Below, piece by piece: positions 1 to 7,919 of a DNA stretch of 12,415 nt (position 1 is its first letter; every line of letters starts with the position of its first letter). The position numbers were made by a program, and so were the translations under genes. The notes beneath the pieces are model-generated. The model was not told the origin of the DNA, did no database searches, and saw only the letters and a list, made by a program, of their open reading frames with translations. The stretch is from Shewanellaceae bacterium UBA2521 (GTDB lineage Bacteria > Pseudomonadota > Gammaproteobacteria > Enterobacterales > Shewanellaceae): the NCBI GenBank assembly GCA_002341165.1, contig DDNL01000011.1:1-12415 (forward strand). Reading direction: 5' to 3'.

Positions 1-71
1 GTTAGCTCAGTCGGTAGAGCAGTTGGCTTTTAACCAATTGGTCGAAGGTTCGAATCCTTCACGACCCACCA
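1..71 (+). tRNA. tRNA-Lys (anticodon UUU), 5' end cut by the window edge
   Basis: Lysine tRNA. The anticodon arm is bases 22-38: a five-pair stem (22-26 with 34-38, including one G-U pair) and a seven-base loop 27-33, giving anticodon TTT at 29-31. The T arm carries the standard GGTTCGAATCC sequence around 48-58. The 3' acceptor strand ACGACCC is at 61-67, followed by discriminator A68 and an encoded CCA at 69-71. Only the last two bases of the 5' acceptor strand (GT at 1-2) are present, so about five bases lie outside the window. The gene is convergent with the SpoVR-family gene and directly abuts its stop codon, so there is no room for a terminator of its own before that coding sequence. 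Confidence 0.96.
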
Positions 72-1586
72 TCATCTCGCCTTAGCAGGGCAAGAATCAA
101 TAAGCTCCTTCTTATCCTTGTTATGTTGCTCTAGCTTAACATTAAACCCCCAAAGTCTATGCAAATGCTTGAGTACTTCAGAACGACTTTCGGATAAAGG
201 AATACCATTATGTGGAACATAAGAAAGTGTTAAAGAGCGATCCCCTTTCAGAGCAACATCGCTGACCTGAATGTTGGGCTCTAGGTTTGAAAGGTTGTAC
301 TGCTGCGATAGCACCTGTCTTATATGTCGATATCCAGAATCATCGTGAATCGACGATACGGAGAGAAAGTTATTGCTTTGCTTATCTAAAATACTAAATA
401 GTTTAAAATCACGCATAATTTTTGGAGATAAGAATTGGCTGATAAAGCTTTCATCTTTGAAATTTCTCATTGAAGAATGCAGAGTTTCCAACCAGTCTTG
501 GCCTACCAGCTGAGGAAACCATTCTTTATCTTCAGCCGTTGGGTTTTCACATATTCTTTTAATATCAGTAAACATATTAAACCCCAAAGCATAAGGGTTT
601 ATACCTGAATAATATTGATGATTATAAGATGGCTGAGCAATCACATTAGTATGTGTATGCAAAAACTCTAACATGAACTTGTCTGTGAGCTTACCTTGAT
701 CATAAAGATAGTTGAGTAAAGTATAATGCCAGAACGAAGCCCACCCTTCGTTCATAACTTGCGTTTGTTTTTGAGGATAAAAATACTGACTTATCTTACG
801 TACAATACGGACAACTTCACGCTGCCAAGGCTCAAGTAAAGGTGCATTCTTCTCAATAAAATATAAAATATTCTCTTGCGGCTCAGTAGGAAATTTAATC
901 TTATTGCTTTTATCCGCCTTCTTTTTTTTATTCTGCTTCGGAATAGTACGCCACAAATCATTGACCTGTAACTGTAAATAACGCTCACGATCTTGCTGAC
1001 GCTGTATCTCTTCTTTTAAAGAGAGTTCTGAGGGGCGTTTATACCTATCTACACCATAATTCATCAATGCATGACAAGAGTCCACTAAGTCCTCTACTGC
1101 ATCGATACCATACTTCTCTTCACATTCCGCAATATAGTTTTTTGAAAAAACCAGATAATCAATAATGGAGCTGGCATCTGTCCATGTTTCAAACAGATAA
1201 TTATTCTTGAAAAAGCTATTATGACCAAAGCTTGCGTGAGCAATCACTAGAGCTTGCATCGTCATCGTATTTTCTTCCATGAGATAAGCGATACAAGGAT
1301 CTGAGTTGATGACAATCTCATAAGCAAGCCCCATCTGACCACGCTTATAATTCTGCTCTGTTTGAATAAACTTATGGCCGAAAGACCAATGACTGTAACC
1401 AATGGGCATGCCAATACTGGCGTAAGCATCTAACATTTGCTCTGCTGTAATCACTTCAATCTGATTAGGGTACGTCTCTAGCCCAAAATGCTTCGCCGCT
1501 TTATCAATCTCATCATAATATTCTTGAATTAATTCAAATGTCCAATCTGGCCCATCTGATAATGGCTTCCGTTTCGCCTTTCCCAT
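72..1586 (-). CDS. ycgB: SpoVR family protein (YcgB-like)
   Basis: 504 residues, close to the usual length of the family. Visible family signatures are a His-rich motif AHASFGHNSFFKNNYLF at about 117-132, MNEGWASFWHY at 278-288 and the segment HTNVIAQPSYNHQYYSGINP at 312-331. The conserved His and Glu residues suggest a metal-binding or enzyme-like fold, but the biochemical activity is not established. The name comes from a Bacillus protein needed for spore cortex formation; non-sporulating proteobacteria carry it as a stress-associated gene. A lysine-rich stretch at 217-231 looks like a variable linker. The ATG lies 2 bp after the yeaH stop (TAATTATG) with only a weak GGGA-type ribosome site, so translation is probably coupled to yeaH. 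It is the last gene of a prkA-yeaH-spoVR operon and its TGA touches the CCA end of the tRNA. Confidence 0.93.
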   Translation of the reverse strand: MGKAKRKPLSDGPDWTFELIQEYYDEIDKAAKHFGLETYPNQIEVITAEQMLDAYASIGMPIGYSHWSFGHKFIQTEQNYKRGQMGLAYEIVINSDPCIAYLMEENTMTMQALVIAHASFGHNSFFKNNYLFETWTDASSIIDYLVFSKNYIAECEEKYGIDAVEDLVDSCHALMNYGVDRYKRPSELSLKEEIQRQQDRERYLQLQVNDLWRTIPKQNKKKKADKSNKIKFPTEPQENILYFIEKNAPLLEPWQREVVRIVRKISQYFYPQKQTQVMNEGWASFWHYTLLNYLYDQGKLTDKFMLEFLHTHTNVIAQPSYNHQYYSGINPYALGFNMFTDIKRICENPTAEDKEWFPQLVGQDWLETLHSSMRNFKDESFISQFLSPKIMRDFKLFSILDKQSNNFLSVSSIHDDSGYRHIRQVLSQQYNLSNLEPNIQVSDVALKGDRSLTLSYVPHNGIPLSESRSEVLKHLHRLWGFNVKLEQHNKDKKELIDSCPAKAR

Positions 1587-1588
1587 AA

Positions 1589-2857
1589 TTATGTTCCCGT
1601 TTGTTTTTTAAATAACTCTCTAAATACAGGATAAATATCATTCACGTCCCTGATATGCTGTAAAACAAAGTGCGGATTATTTTGTGCTAAAATTTCATAT
1701 TCTCGCCAAAGTGTTTGGTGCGCACGATTTGTAATTTCTATATAGCTATAGTAGCGCACAAAAGGTAAAATCTGTTCATGTAATATTGACTTACAGTTGG
1801 GAGAATCATCTGCCCAATTGTCTCCATCTGAAGCCTGAGCTACATAGACATTCCATTGATCGCTGGGGTAACGCTCCTTTTGAATTTCATACATCATCTT
1901 CAATGCGCTAGAAACAATAGTTCCCCCTGTCTCTTGAGAATAGAAAAACTCATGCTCAGACACTTCTTTGGCTTGCGTATGATGGCGAATAAAAATAACT
2001 TCTAAATTTTCATAAGTTCGAGTCAAGAATAAATAAAGTAATATATAAAAACGCTTTGCCATATCTTTCGTCGCTTGATCCATAGATCCTGATACATCCA
2101 TCAAACAAAACATGACAGCTTGACTAATAGGCACAGGCCGCTTCATAAAATTGTTGTATTTCAAGTCAAAAGTATCTAGGAATGGGATCGCTTTAATACG
2201 CTTTTGAATATCTGCAATTTCATCGGCCAGGAGGTTAATTTTCTCAATCGGAGAGCCCGGTATATTGATCAGTTCATCATGCTCAGCCTGTAATACCTTA
2301 AGTTTTTTTCTTTTTTGCGAAGACATGACCATTCTACGAGCAATCGAAGATTGGAATGAACGCACAATATTTAAGTTAGAGACTGAACCTGCATTCGTGA
2401 AACCTGCACGATAAGTTTTGTATTGCTTAATTTTATTCAGTTGATTTTTTTGAAGATTCGGTAACTCTAAGTCTTCGAATAAAATATCGAGATATTCCTC
2501 TTTTGAAAGTTGGAAAGCAAAGTCATCTTGGCCTTCACCTTGGTCAGAAGCTTCACCCTTACCACCGCTGCCTTCTTGGGAGGGCGGGCGTTCAATCTTA
2601 TCTCCTTTTACAAATTGATCATTACCAGGAAAGACACGCTCTCGCGTGCCTCCTGAGCCCTGATGAAAAATCGGTTCCTTAATATCCTTGCTTGGGATAA
2701 TTACACTTTCTCCAGATTCTACATCTGTGACACTACGCTTAGTCACCGCATTACTCACAGATGTTTTAATCTGGTTTTTATAACGCCGCATAAACCGCTG
2801 GCGATTCACAGTGCTCTTTCCTTTAGCATTGAGGCGTCTATCAATTAAACTCGTCAT
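1589..2857 (-). CDS. yeaH: YeaH/DUF444 family protein with a von Willebrand-like MIDAS motif
   Basis: 422 residues. The N-terminal part is basic (residues 1-40), followed by a Gly/Ser/Glu-rich low-complexity stretch at about 66-112 typical of the family. The C-terminal half resembles a von Willebrand factor A domain. MIDAS-like metal residues are seen in DVSGSM (254-259), with Thr310/Thr313 in ETGGT and an Asp-rich DGDNW at 344-348. YeaH works genetically with the PrkA kinase (yeaG-yeaH in E. coli), mainly in nitrogen starvation and other stress; its molecular role is unknown. The ATG at 2857 is preceded by a purine-rich AGGGGGGC ribosome site. The gene begins 23 bp after the prkA stop and is followed 2 bp later by the SpoVR-family gene. 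Confidence 0.95.
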   Translation of the reverse strand: MTSLIDRRLNAKGKSTVNRQRFMRRYKNQIKTSVSNAVTKRSVTDVESGESVIIPSKDIKEPIFHQGSGGTRERVFPGNDQFVKGDKIERPPSQEGSGGKGEASDQGEGQDDFAFQLSKEEYLDILFEDLELPNLQKNQLNKIKQYKTYRAGFTNAGSVSNLNIVRSFQSSIARRMVMSSQKRKKLKVLQAEHDELINIPGSPIEKINLLADEIADIQKRIKAIPFLDTFDLKYNNFMKRPVPISQAVMFCLMDVSGSMDQATKDMAKRFYILLYLFLTRTYENLEVIFIRHHTQAKEVSEHEFFYSQETGGTIVSSALKMMYEIQKERYPSDQWNVYVAQASDGDNWADDSPNCKSILHEQILPFVRYYSYIEITNRAHQTLWREYEILAQNNPHFVLQHIRDVNDIYPVFRELFKKQTGT

Positions 2858-2880
2858 AAGCCCCCCTATTGTTTCAGCTA

Positions 2881-4815
2881 TTAAGATGATTTTCTAACGC
2901 GTAAGTACCACTCAGACAACAAGCGTACTTGCTTCTTGGTATAACCCTTGTCCATCATTCTATCGATAAAATCATCATGCTTTTTCTGATCTTCAGCTGA
3001 AGTCTTAGCGTTAAAAGAAATAACAGGTAGCAAGTCTTCTGTATTCGAAAACATTTTCTTCTCTATCACAGTGCGTAACTTCTCATAACTGGTCCAAGTT
3101 GGATTATTGCCATCATTATGAGCTCGAGCACGTAATACAAAATTAACGATTTCGTTACGGAAATCCTTAGGATTACTAATCCCAGCTGGTTTCTCGATTT
3201 TTTCAAGTTCAGAATTTAAAGCCGCTCTATCAAATAGCTGTCCTGTTTCAGGATCGCGGTACTCTTGATCTTGAATCCAGAAGTCCGCATAAGTGACGTA
3301 GCGGTCAAATATATTCTGCCCATACTCAGAATACGACTCAAGGTAGGCTGTTTGCAGCTCTTTCCCGATAAACTCAACATACTTAGGAATCAAATAGCCT
3401 TTGATAAACTCCTTATATCGCTCTGCAATTTCTGCTGGAAATTGCTCTTGTTCGATTTGTTTTTCTAGAACATAAAACAAGTGCACGGGGTTTGCTGCAA
3501 TTTCAGAGTTATCAAAATTAAACACACGAGATAAAATTTTGAAAGAAAAACGCGTTGATAAACCTTCCATACCTTCATCTACGCCCGCATAATCGCGATA
3601 TTCTTGATAAGACTTGGCTTTTGGGTCTGTATCCTTTAACGTCTCGCCATCATAAACCTTCACTTTAGAATAAATAGATGAGTTCTCAGGTGGTTTAATG
3701 CGAGAGAGCACAGAGAAGCGGGCGAGCATTTCAAGAGTACCTGGCGCGCAAGAAGTTTCTGCAAGCTCAGAGCTATTCAAAAGCTTCTCATAGATTCTCA
3801 CTTCCTCAGAAACACGTAAACAATAAGGAACCTTGACAATATAAACACGATCTAAGAAAGCTTCATTGTTTTTATTGTTTTTAAAAGAAAGCCACTCAGA
3901 TTCATTGGAGTGTGCCAAAATAATACCATTAAAAGGTAATGCAGAGAGTCCTTCTGTACCGTTATAATTCCCTTCTTGAGTTGCTGTTAAAAGTGGATGT
4001 AAAACCTTGATAGGTGCTTTAAACATCTCAACGAACTCCATGACGCCTTGGTTTGCGCGGCATAAAGCACCTGAATAAGAATAAGCATCAGGATCATCTT
4101 GAGAGAAAGACTCTAACATTCTAATATCGACTTTACCTACAAGAGACGAAATGTCTTGGTTATTTTCGTCGCCTGGTTCAGTCTTAGAAATAGAAACTTG
4201 ATCAATAATAGATGGATAAGTTTTTACAACTTCAAATTTAGAAATATCACCACCGAACTCACGTAATCGCTTAGCCGCCCAAGGTGACATCACTGTTTTC
4301 AAATAACGAGACTCAATGCCATATTCATCTTTAAGAATATGACCATCTTCATCGTTGTTAAACAAACAAAATGGATGATCGTGCACAGGACTTAGCTCAC
4401 CATTCGCCGATAAAACATAAACCGGAACTTTCTCCATCAAAGATTTTAATTTTTCAGCTAACGAAGATTTACCTCCACCCACAGGGCCGAGTAAATATAA
4501 AATCTGCTTTGACTCTTCTAAGCCTTGTGCTGAATGTTTTAGATAAGCAACAATCTGTTCAATGCTTTCTTCCATACCAAAAAAATCTTTGAATGCTGGA
4601 TAGCGAGCAATCATTCTATTTGAAAAAATGCGGCTTAACATGCCATCTTTTGATGTATCAATAATCTCTGGCTCACCAATTGCGATAAGGAGACGCTCTG
4701 CTGCTGAAGCATAAGCACTGCGATCTGTTTTACAAATCTTTAAAAAATCAGCGACACTAAACTTTTCTTCTTGAGTTTGCTCAAACTTTTGCTGGTAATG
4801 TTCAAAAATGTCCAT
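2881..4815 (-). CDS. prkA: PrkA serine protein kinase / AAA+ protein (YeaG)
   Basis: 644 residues, the same length I recall for E. coli YeaG, and very similar throughout. The AAA-like N-terminal domain carries the Walker A motif GPVGGGKS at 110-117, and ILAHSNESEW follows the acidic core. The C-terminal PrkA domain (from about residue 390) ends with the family-typical WYLRVRKSS. PrkA proteins are described as serine kinases with an AAA+ module, active in the cytoplasm under nutrient stress; their physiological substrates are poorly known. A strong ribosome site lies just upstream of the ATG at 4815. It is the first gene of the prkA-yeaH-spoVR operon. The 217-bp upstream gap contains paired palindromes that may control it. 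No substitution stands out in the motifs checked. Confidence 0.97.
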   Translation of the reverse strand: MDIFEHYQQKFEQTQEEKFSVADFLKICKTDRSAYASAAERLLIAIGEPEIIDTSKDGMLSRIFSNRMIARYPAFKDFFGMEESIEQIVAYLKHSAQGLEESKQILYLLGPVGGGKSSLAEKLKSLMEKVPVYVLSANGELSPVHDHPFCLFNNDEDGHILKDEYGIESRYLKTVMSPWAAKRLREFGGDISKFEVVKTYPSIIDQVSISKTEPGDENNQDISSLVGKVDIRMLESFSQDDPDAYSYSGALCRANQGVMEFVEMFKAPIKVLHPLLTATQEGNYNGTEGLSALPFNGIILAHSNESEWLSFKNNKNNEAFLDRVYIVKVPYCLRVSEEVRIYEKLLNSSELAETSCAPGTLEMLARFSVLSRIKPPENSSIYSKVKVYDGETLKDTDPKAKSYQEYRDYAGVDEGMEGLSTRFSFKILSRVFNFDNSEIAANPVHLFYVLEKQIEQEQFPAEIAERYKEFIKGYLIPKYVEFIGKELQTAYLESYSEYGQNIFDRYVTYADFWIQDQEYRDPETGQLFDRAALNSELEKIEKPAGISNPKDFRNEIVNFVLRARAHNDGNNPTWTSYEKLRTVIEKKMFSNTEDLLPVISFNAKTSAEDQKKHDDFIDRMMDKGYTKKQVRLLSEWYLRVRKSS

Positions 4816-4819
4816 AGAA

Positions 4820-4826
4820 TCCTCCT
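4820..4826 (-). promoter_or_regulatory. Ribosome binding site of prkA
   Basis: On the minus strand AGGAGGA lies four bases before the ATG at 4815. It is a near-perfect Shine-Dalgarno sequence, the strongest in the window, and fixes the prkA start. Confidence 0.85.
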
Positions 4827-4942
4827 GATGACCCCCTAAGAAAACAACTTTTTAGATAAAAAACATACAACAGAGTTTATATCTTTAAGCTTAGAAGGAT
4901 TTTAGGAGAAAAGAAAAAAAATTAAAGAAATTCAATATATAA

Positions 4943-4977
4943 TTGTTGCAACAAGCAATATTACCTTGTTGCACCAA
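4943..4977 (-). promoter_or_regulatory. Paired 12-bp palindromes upstream of prkA, putative operator
   Basis: Bases 4943-4954 read TTGTTGCAACAA, a perfect 12-bp palindrome. Bases 4966-4977 read TTGTTGCACCAA, which differs at one position. The copies start 23 bp apart, about two helical turns, as expected for cooperative binding of a dimeric regulator. On the minus strand the perfect copy is followed directly by an AT-rich TTATATATTG that could hold a -10 element, so a bound protein could block or recruit polymerase. I do not recognise the cognate regulator. I found no GG-N10-GC sigma-54 spacing here. The rest of the 4816-5032 gap is AT-rich with nothing else I can name. Confidence 0.4.
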
Positions 4978-5032
4978 CTTGTTTGACACACTAAGATTAA
5001 GAATTTTTATTCCTAAAAAACTTAAATCAAAG

Positions 5033-5788
5033 TTAAGCAGGTAAACCGGAGTGAAAACAAAAATATGGATCAGTGGATGTAATAAGCTCTGCTTCTTGAC
5101 GTAAAAAAAACGCAATGCGTGGTGCAAGAGGTTCAGTTGTAACTTGTTGAGCTAAAAATAAATAATCTTGATAATGCCTTGCTTCTGAACGCAAAAGAGA
5201 AAAATAAAAACTTTGCAGCGGCTGATCAAGGTGAGGAGCAAGCTTGGCAAACCTTTCACAAGAACGCGCTTCAATAATAGCACCAATAATTAACTTATCG
5301 ACCAAAGCCTGTGGCTCATAATGCCTCACATGACGCATCAACCCTTTGGCATAACGCCCTGCAGGAACATAATCATACGTTAAGTTTCTATACTGCATGA
5401 TATCGATAACTTGCTCAAAATGATGCAATTCTTCTTTGATCAAACGCAACATTTTCTCAATGAGCTGCTTTTCAAAATCTGTTTGGGATGAAGATGACTC
5501 AACCGACACATGATTTTTATTTTCCAAGGGTATGAAAGATTCTTGACGATAAACAAAACTTTCATAAGGCTTTAAAACATTTAAAAGTACTTTCGATTGC
5601 TCTGGTGTCAAAGCGTATTGACGTAAAAGTGCAACAGCGGTTTGTGCAGCTTTGAGTTCACAATTAGCATGATCAATCAAAAGGTGGTCAAGACAATGTA
5701 AAGCAGAGTCGACCCACAGCTGAGGCGTCTGTACTGATAAAAAACTATGGATAGGCTGTAATAGCTTATCTAAAGCTTGTTGATTCAT
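5033..5788 (-). CDS. miaE: tRNA-(ms2io6A37) hydroxylase MiaE
   Basis: 251 residues from the ATG at 5788. MiaE is a non-haem diiron, ferritin-like oxygenase that hydroxylates the isopentenyl group of ms2i6A at tRNA position 37. The four-helix iron ligands are visible: Glu44 in ANCELKAAQ, the ExxH pair Glu120/His123 in KEELHHFEQ, Glu173 in IEARSCERF and the ExxH pair Glu202/His205 in SEARHYQDY. A Ser-rich linker lies at about residues 80-107. An in-frame GTG at 5803 would add five residues. Neither start has a good ribosome site; I chose ATG because the family usually starts close to this point. It lies 88 bp after purF with its own likely promoter, and 217 bp before prkA. No clear terminator follows it. 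Confidence 0.94.
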   Translation of the reverse strand: MNQQALDKLLQPIHSFLSVQTPQLWVDSALHCLDHLLIDHANCELKAAQTAVALLRQYALTPEQSKVLLNVLKPYESFVYRQESFIPLENKNHVSVESSSSQTDFEKQLIEKMLRLIKEELHHFEQVIDIMQYRNLTYDYVPAGRYAKGLMRHVRHYEPQALVDKLIIGAIIEARSCERFAKLAPHLDQPLQSFYFSLLRSEARHYQDYLFLAQQVTTEPLAPRIAFFLRQEAELITSTDPYFCFHSGLPA

Positions 5789-5825
5789 AAAAGTTAAACC
5801 CACATTACAAAATGATAGGTGTCAA

Positions 5826-5834
5826 ATTATATCA
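5826..5834 (-). promoter_or_regulatory. Extended -10 promoter of miaE (predicted)
   Basis: The minus strand reads TGATATAAT, a perfect -10 hexamer with the TGn extension that can replace a strong -35. No good -35 hexamer is seen 17 bp upstream. The predicted transcription start is near 5819, leaving a leader of about 31 bases to the ATG at 5788 or 16 to the GTG at 5803. It lies in the 88-bp purF-miaE gap, where I see no terminator, so readthrough from purF is also possible. Confidence 0.5.
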
Positions 5835-5891
5835 GCTCAGACGCCTTGGTGCGATCATAAAAGCACATCTGCATCATAAGGATTTGTCGAC

Positions 5892-7325
5892 TTATGCATA
5901 CTCCACACTTCGAGATTCAATTAAATGATCCAGATAAGACTGATCAATATCATCTGTAACATAATGACCATTAAATAGGGAAGTCTCAAAACGTGCAATA
6001 CTTGGATTGAGTTGCTGTACAGCTTCAACTAAATCGGATAAGTTTTGAAAAATAGCATCGTCAGCACCAATAAGTTGTGAAATTTCTTGTGTTTCTCGTC
6101 CATAGGCAATCAGCTGATTAAGACAAGGCATTTGAATGCCATACACATTTGGAAATTTAATTTTAGGTGTTGCGGAAGCGAAATAAACTTTTTCTACACC
6201 AGCATCACGCAGCATACTAATAATTTTAGAGGTATTACGTCCACGAATGATTGAATCACCAACTAAAAGGACTGAACAACCTTTCACAGCATCCTCAATA
6301 ACAGAGATAGACTTATCGTTTAAAGCCTGATGTTTTGATTTAGTATGATGTTTGAGCAACGCTTGTCGATAAGGTAAAGATAAGCTTGCTGCTAATTGCA
6401 ATGCAATATCTAAAGATGTATTGGGTACAGAAATGACTTGATCGATATGATAATCATCCCACTTCTTTTTTATTTTATCAGCTAAAGCTTGACCGATATT
6501 TTTTCGTGCTTGATACACAGATATTTTATCCATAATTGAATCTGAACGCGCGCAAGCAACATACTCAAAAATACAAGGACAATCCTGTGGGTTGACAGCG
6601 CACTGCTGAGACATCAACTGGCTTTCTTGATCAATATAAATAGCTTCACCTGGAGCAATATCTCGTACAACTTCAAAACCACAAGAGATCAGTGTACTAC
6701 TTTCTGATGCAACCATATATTCAGATATGACACCATCCACCTGTTTGCGTCCCAATATAAGAGGGCGAATACCAAACGCATCACGAAAAGCCACCAAACC
6801 ATAACCCGATATTGTAACAACGCAAGCATAAGCTCCACGTACAATCTGATGAATATGATGAATTACAGCAAAAATACGTTCAACCATAGGTAGAGTTGGC
6901 GACAAGTTTGCCAACTGCTGCGCAAACAAATTTAATAACAACTCTGTATCTGATGAAGATTTGATTTGCCTATAATGGCGAGAAAGATAAAGCCTAACTT
7001 CATCTGAGTTCGTTAAATGACCATCGTGAAATAATCCTAAGCCATAAGGGTAATTAAGATAAACGGACTGACTATCGTAAGTACCTGTATGTTGGCTCAC
7101 TTGCTGCGTAACATAAGCTAGACCACAAGAGCCAGATAATTGACTCAAGCGCTCTGTTGAAAACACATCAACAACACTTCCTTCAGCTGAATACATATGC
7201 GTACGCTCACACTCCATTGTCAACATACCCGCAACATCTTGACCTCGATGCTGTAATGTCAAAAGTGCTTCAAAAAGTTGCTGAGAGACTTGATGATTGG
7301 CATAAATACCTACAAGACCACACAT
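5892..7325 (-). CDS. purF: PurF-like amidophosphoribosyltransferase homologue with altered active sites
   Basis: 477 residues; E. coli PurF has about 505. PurF makes phosphoribosylamine from PRPP and glutamine, the first step of de novo purine synthesis. The Ntn-glutaminase half is recognisable: nucleophile Cys2 in MCGLVG, LQHRGQD at 24-30 and SSDTE at 124-128. The phosphoribosyltransferase half aligns from about 250 to the end. Several near-invariant residues are changed. The GHVRYPT motif with the glutamine-binding Arg reads AYVTQQV (70-76), HNGNLTN with the oxyanion Asn reads HDGHLTN (100-106), ARPDS reads ARSDS, and the PRPP motif VDDSIVRGTTS reads VGDSIIRGRNTS (355-366). The flexible-loop motif YVGRTFI is absent and about nine residues are missing. 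The frame is open, with a good AAGGAG ribosome site at 7333-7338. The position after cvpA is canonical, but normal PurF activity is doubtful. Confidence 0.88.
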   Translation of the reverse strand: MCGLVGIYANHQVSQQLFEALLTLQHRGQDVAGMLTMECERTHMYSAEGSVVDVFSTERLSQLSGSCGLAYVTQQVSQHTGTYDSQSVYLNYPYGLGLFHDGHLTNSDEVRLYLSRHYRQIKSSSDTELLLNLFAQQLANLSPTLPMVERIFAVIHHIHQIVRGAYACVVTISGYGLVAFRDAFGIRPLILGRKQVDGVISEYMVASESSTLISCGFEVVRDIAPGEAIYIDQESQLMSQQCAVNPQDCPCIFEYVACARSDSIMDKISVYQARKNIGQALADKIKKKWDDYHIDQVISVPNTSLDIALQLAASLSLPYRQALLKHHTKSKHQALNDKSISVIEDAVKGCSVLLVGDSIIRGRNTSKIISMLRDAGVEKVYFASATPKIKFPNVYGIQMPCLNQLIAYGRETQEISQLIGADDAIFQNLSDLVEAVQQLNPSIARFETSLFNGHYVTDDIDQSYLDHLIESRSVEYA

Positions 7326-7369
7326 AAATAAACTCCTTTTTATTTATATTAAAGGGATAAACTGTTTCT

Positions 7370-7879
7370 TCAGTTTAGATTGAGAAACTCAAACTTTACA
7401 TCTAAAAAACTCGAGTCTTGCATCATGGTTTCAAAAAACCATTGAATAATAACTTTAAATTCAGGAATCAATATTGATCGTTCCCACCACTGCGCGTGAT
7501 TCATTTCTGTAAAGGTGTCCAAACCAAAAAGCATGGCAGCAACCACCAAAGTACCGCGCAATCCACCAAAACATATACCCAGAACGCGATCAGTACCTGA
7601 AAGTCCTGTTTTACTCACCAGCTGACTCAATATATAATTCGCTACAGCACCAATGATCAGTGTTGTCACAAACAAGGCGACGATCGCAGCACCCTCTCTA
7701 AGAAGAGGTTTTTCTATCGCTGTAAAGTGAGATGCTAAATCTTGATAAAAACGACTTGATACCACAAAAGCAAAAAACCAAATGACAAGAGATAGAGACT
7801 CTTTGACAAACCCTCTTACCAAACTGATCACAGCAGACAAGCTAATGATACCAATAATAATGTAATCAACCCAATTCAT
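7370..7879 (-). CDS. cvpA: CvpA family inner-membrane protein
   Basis: 169 residues from the ATG at 7879. CvpA is a small polytopic inner-membrane protein, named for its need in colicin V production and generally found just before purF. Hydrophobic segments lie at about 4-20, 29-42, 63-85 and 98-120. The family-typical stretches SLVRGFVKESLSLV (19-32) and TGLSGTDRVLG (91-101) are clear. An upstream in-frame ATG at 7942 would overlap dedD and add 21 residues that are not CvpA-like, so I reject it. Another ATG at 7891 is only one base from the AGAGG site. With the chosen start the ribosome site is 13 bases away, longer than usual. It begins 40 bp after dedD and ends 44 bp before purF. The exact function is not established. 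Confidence 0.93.
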   Translation of the reverse strand: MNWVDYIIIGIISLSAVISLVRGFVKESLSLVIWFFAFVVSSRFYQDLASHFTAIEKPLLREGAAIVALFVTTLIIGAVANYILSQLVSKTGLSGTDRVLGICFGGLRGTLVVAAMLFGLDTFTEMNHAQWWERSILIPEFKVIIQWFFETMMQDSSFLDVKFEFLNLN

Positions 7880-7919
7880 ATATAATAACATACCTCTTTT
7901 CAATTTTAGATTGATCCAC

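Noticed and set aside
4943..4977. Sigma-54 promoter upstream of prkA
   Set aside because: No GG and GC pair with the required ten-base spacing was found in this segment.
4997..5016. Inverted repeat TTAAGAAT/ATTCCTAA downstream of miaE as a terminator
   Set aside because: The stem is almost all A-T with one G-U pair, and in the miaE direction it is not followed by a U tract.
4891..5127. 78-residue minus-strand open frame across the miaE-prkA gap
   Set aside because: It starts inside miaE in another frame, is Phe/Leu-rich as AT-rich noncoding DNA gives, and has no recognisable domain.
5804..5891. Rho-independent terminator after purF
   Set aside because: Only a four-pair GTGC/GCAC stem with a ten-base loop and no U tract is present.
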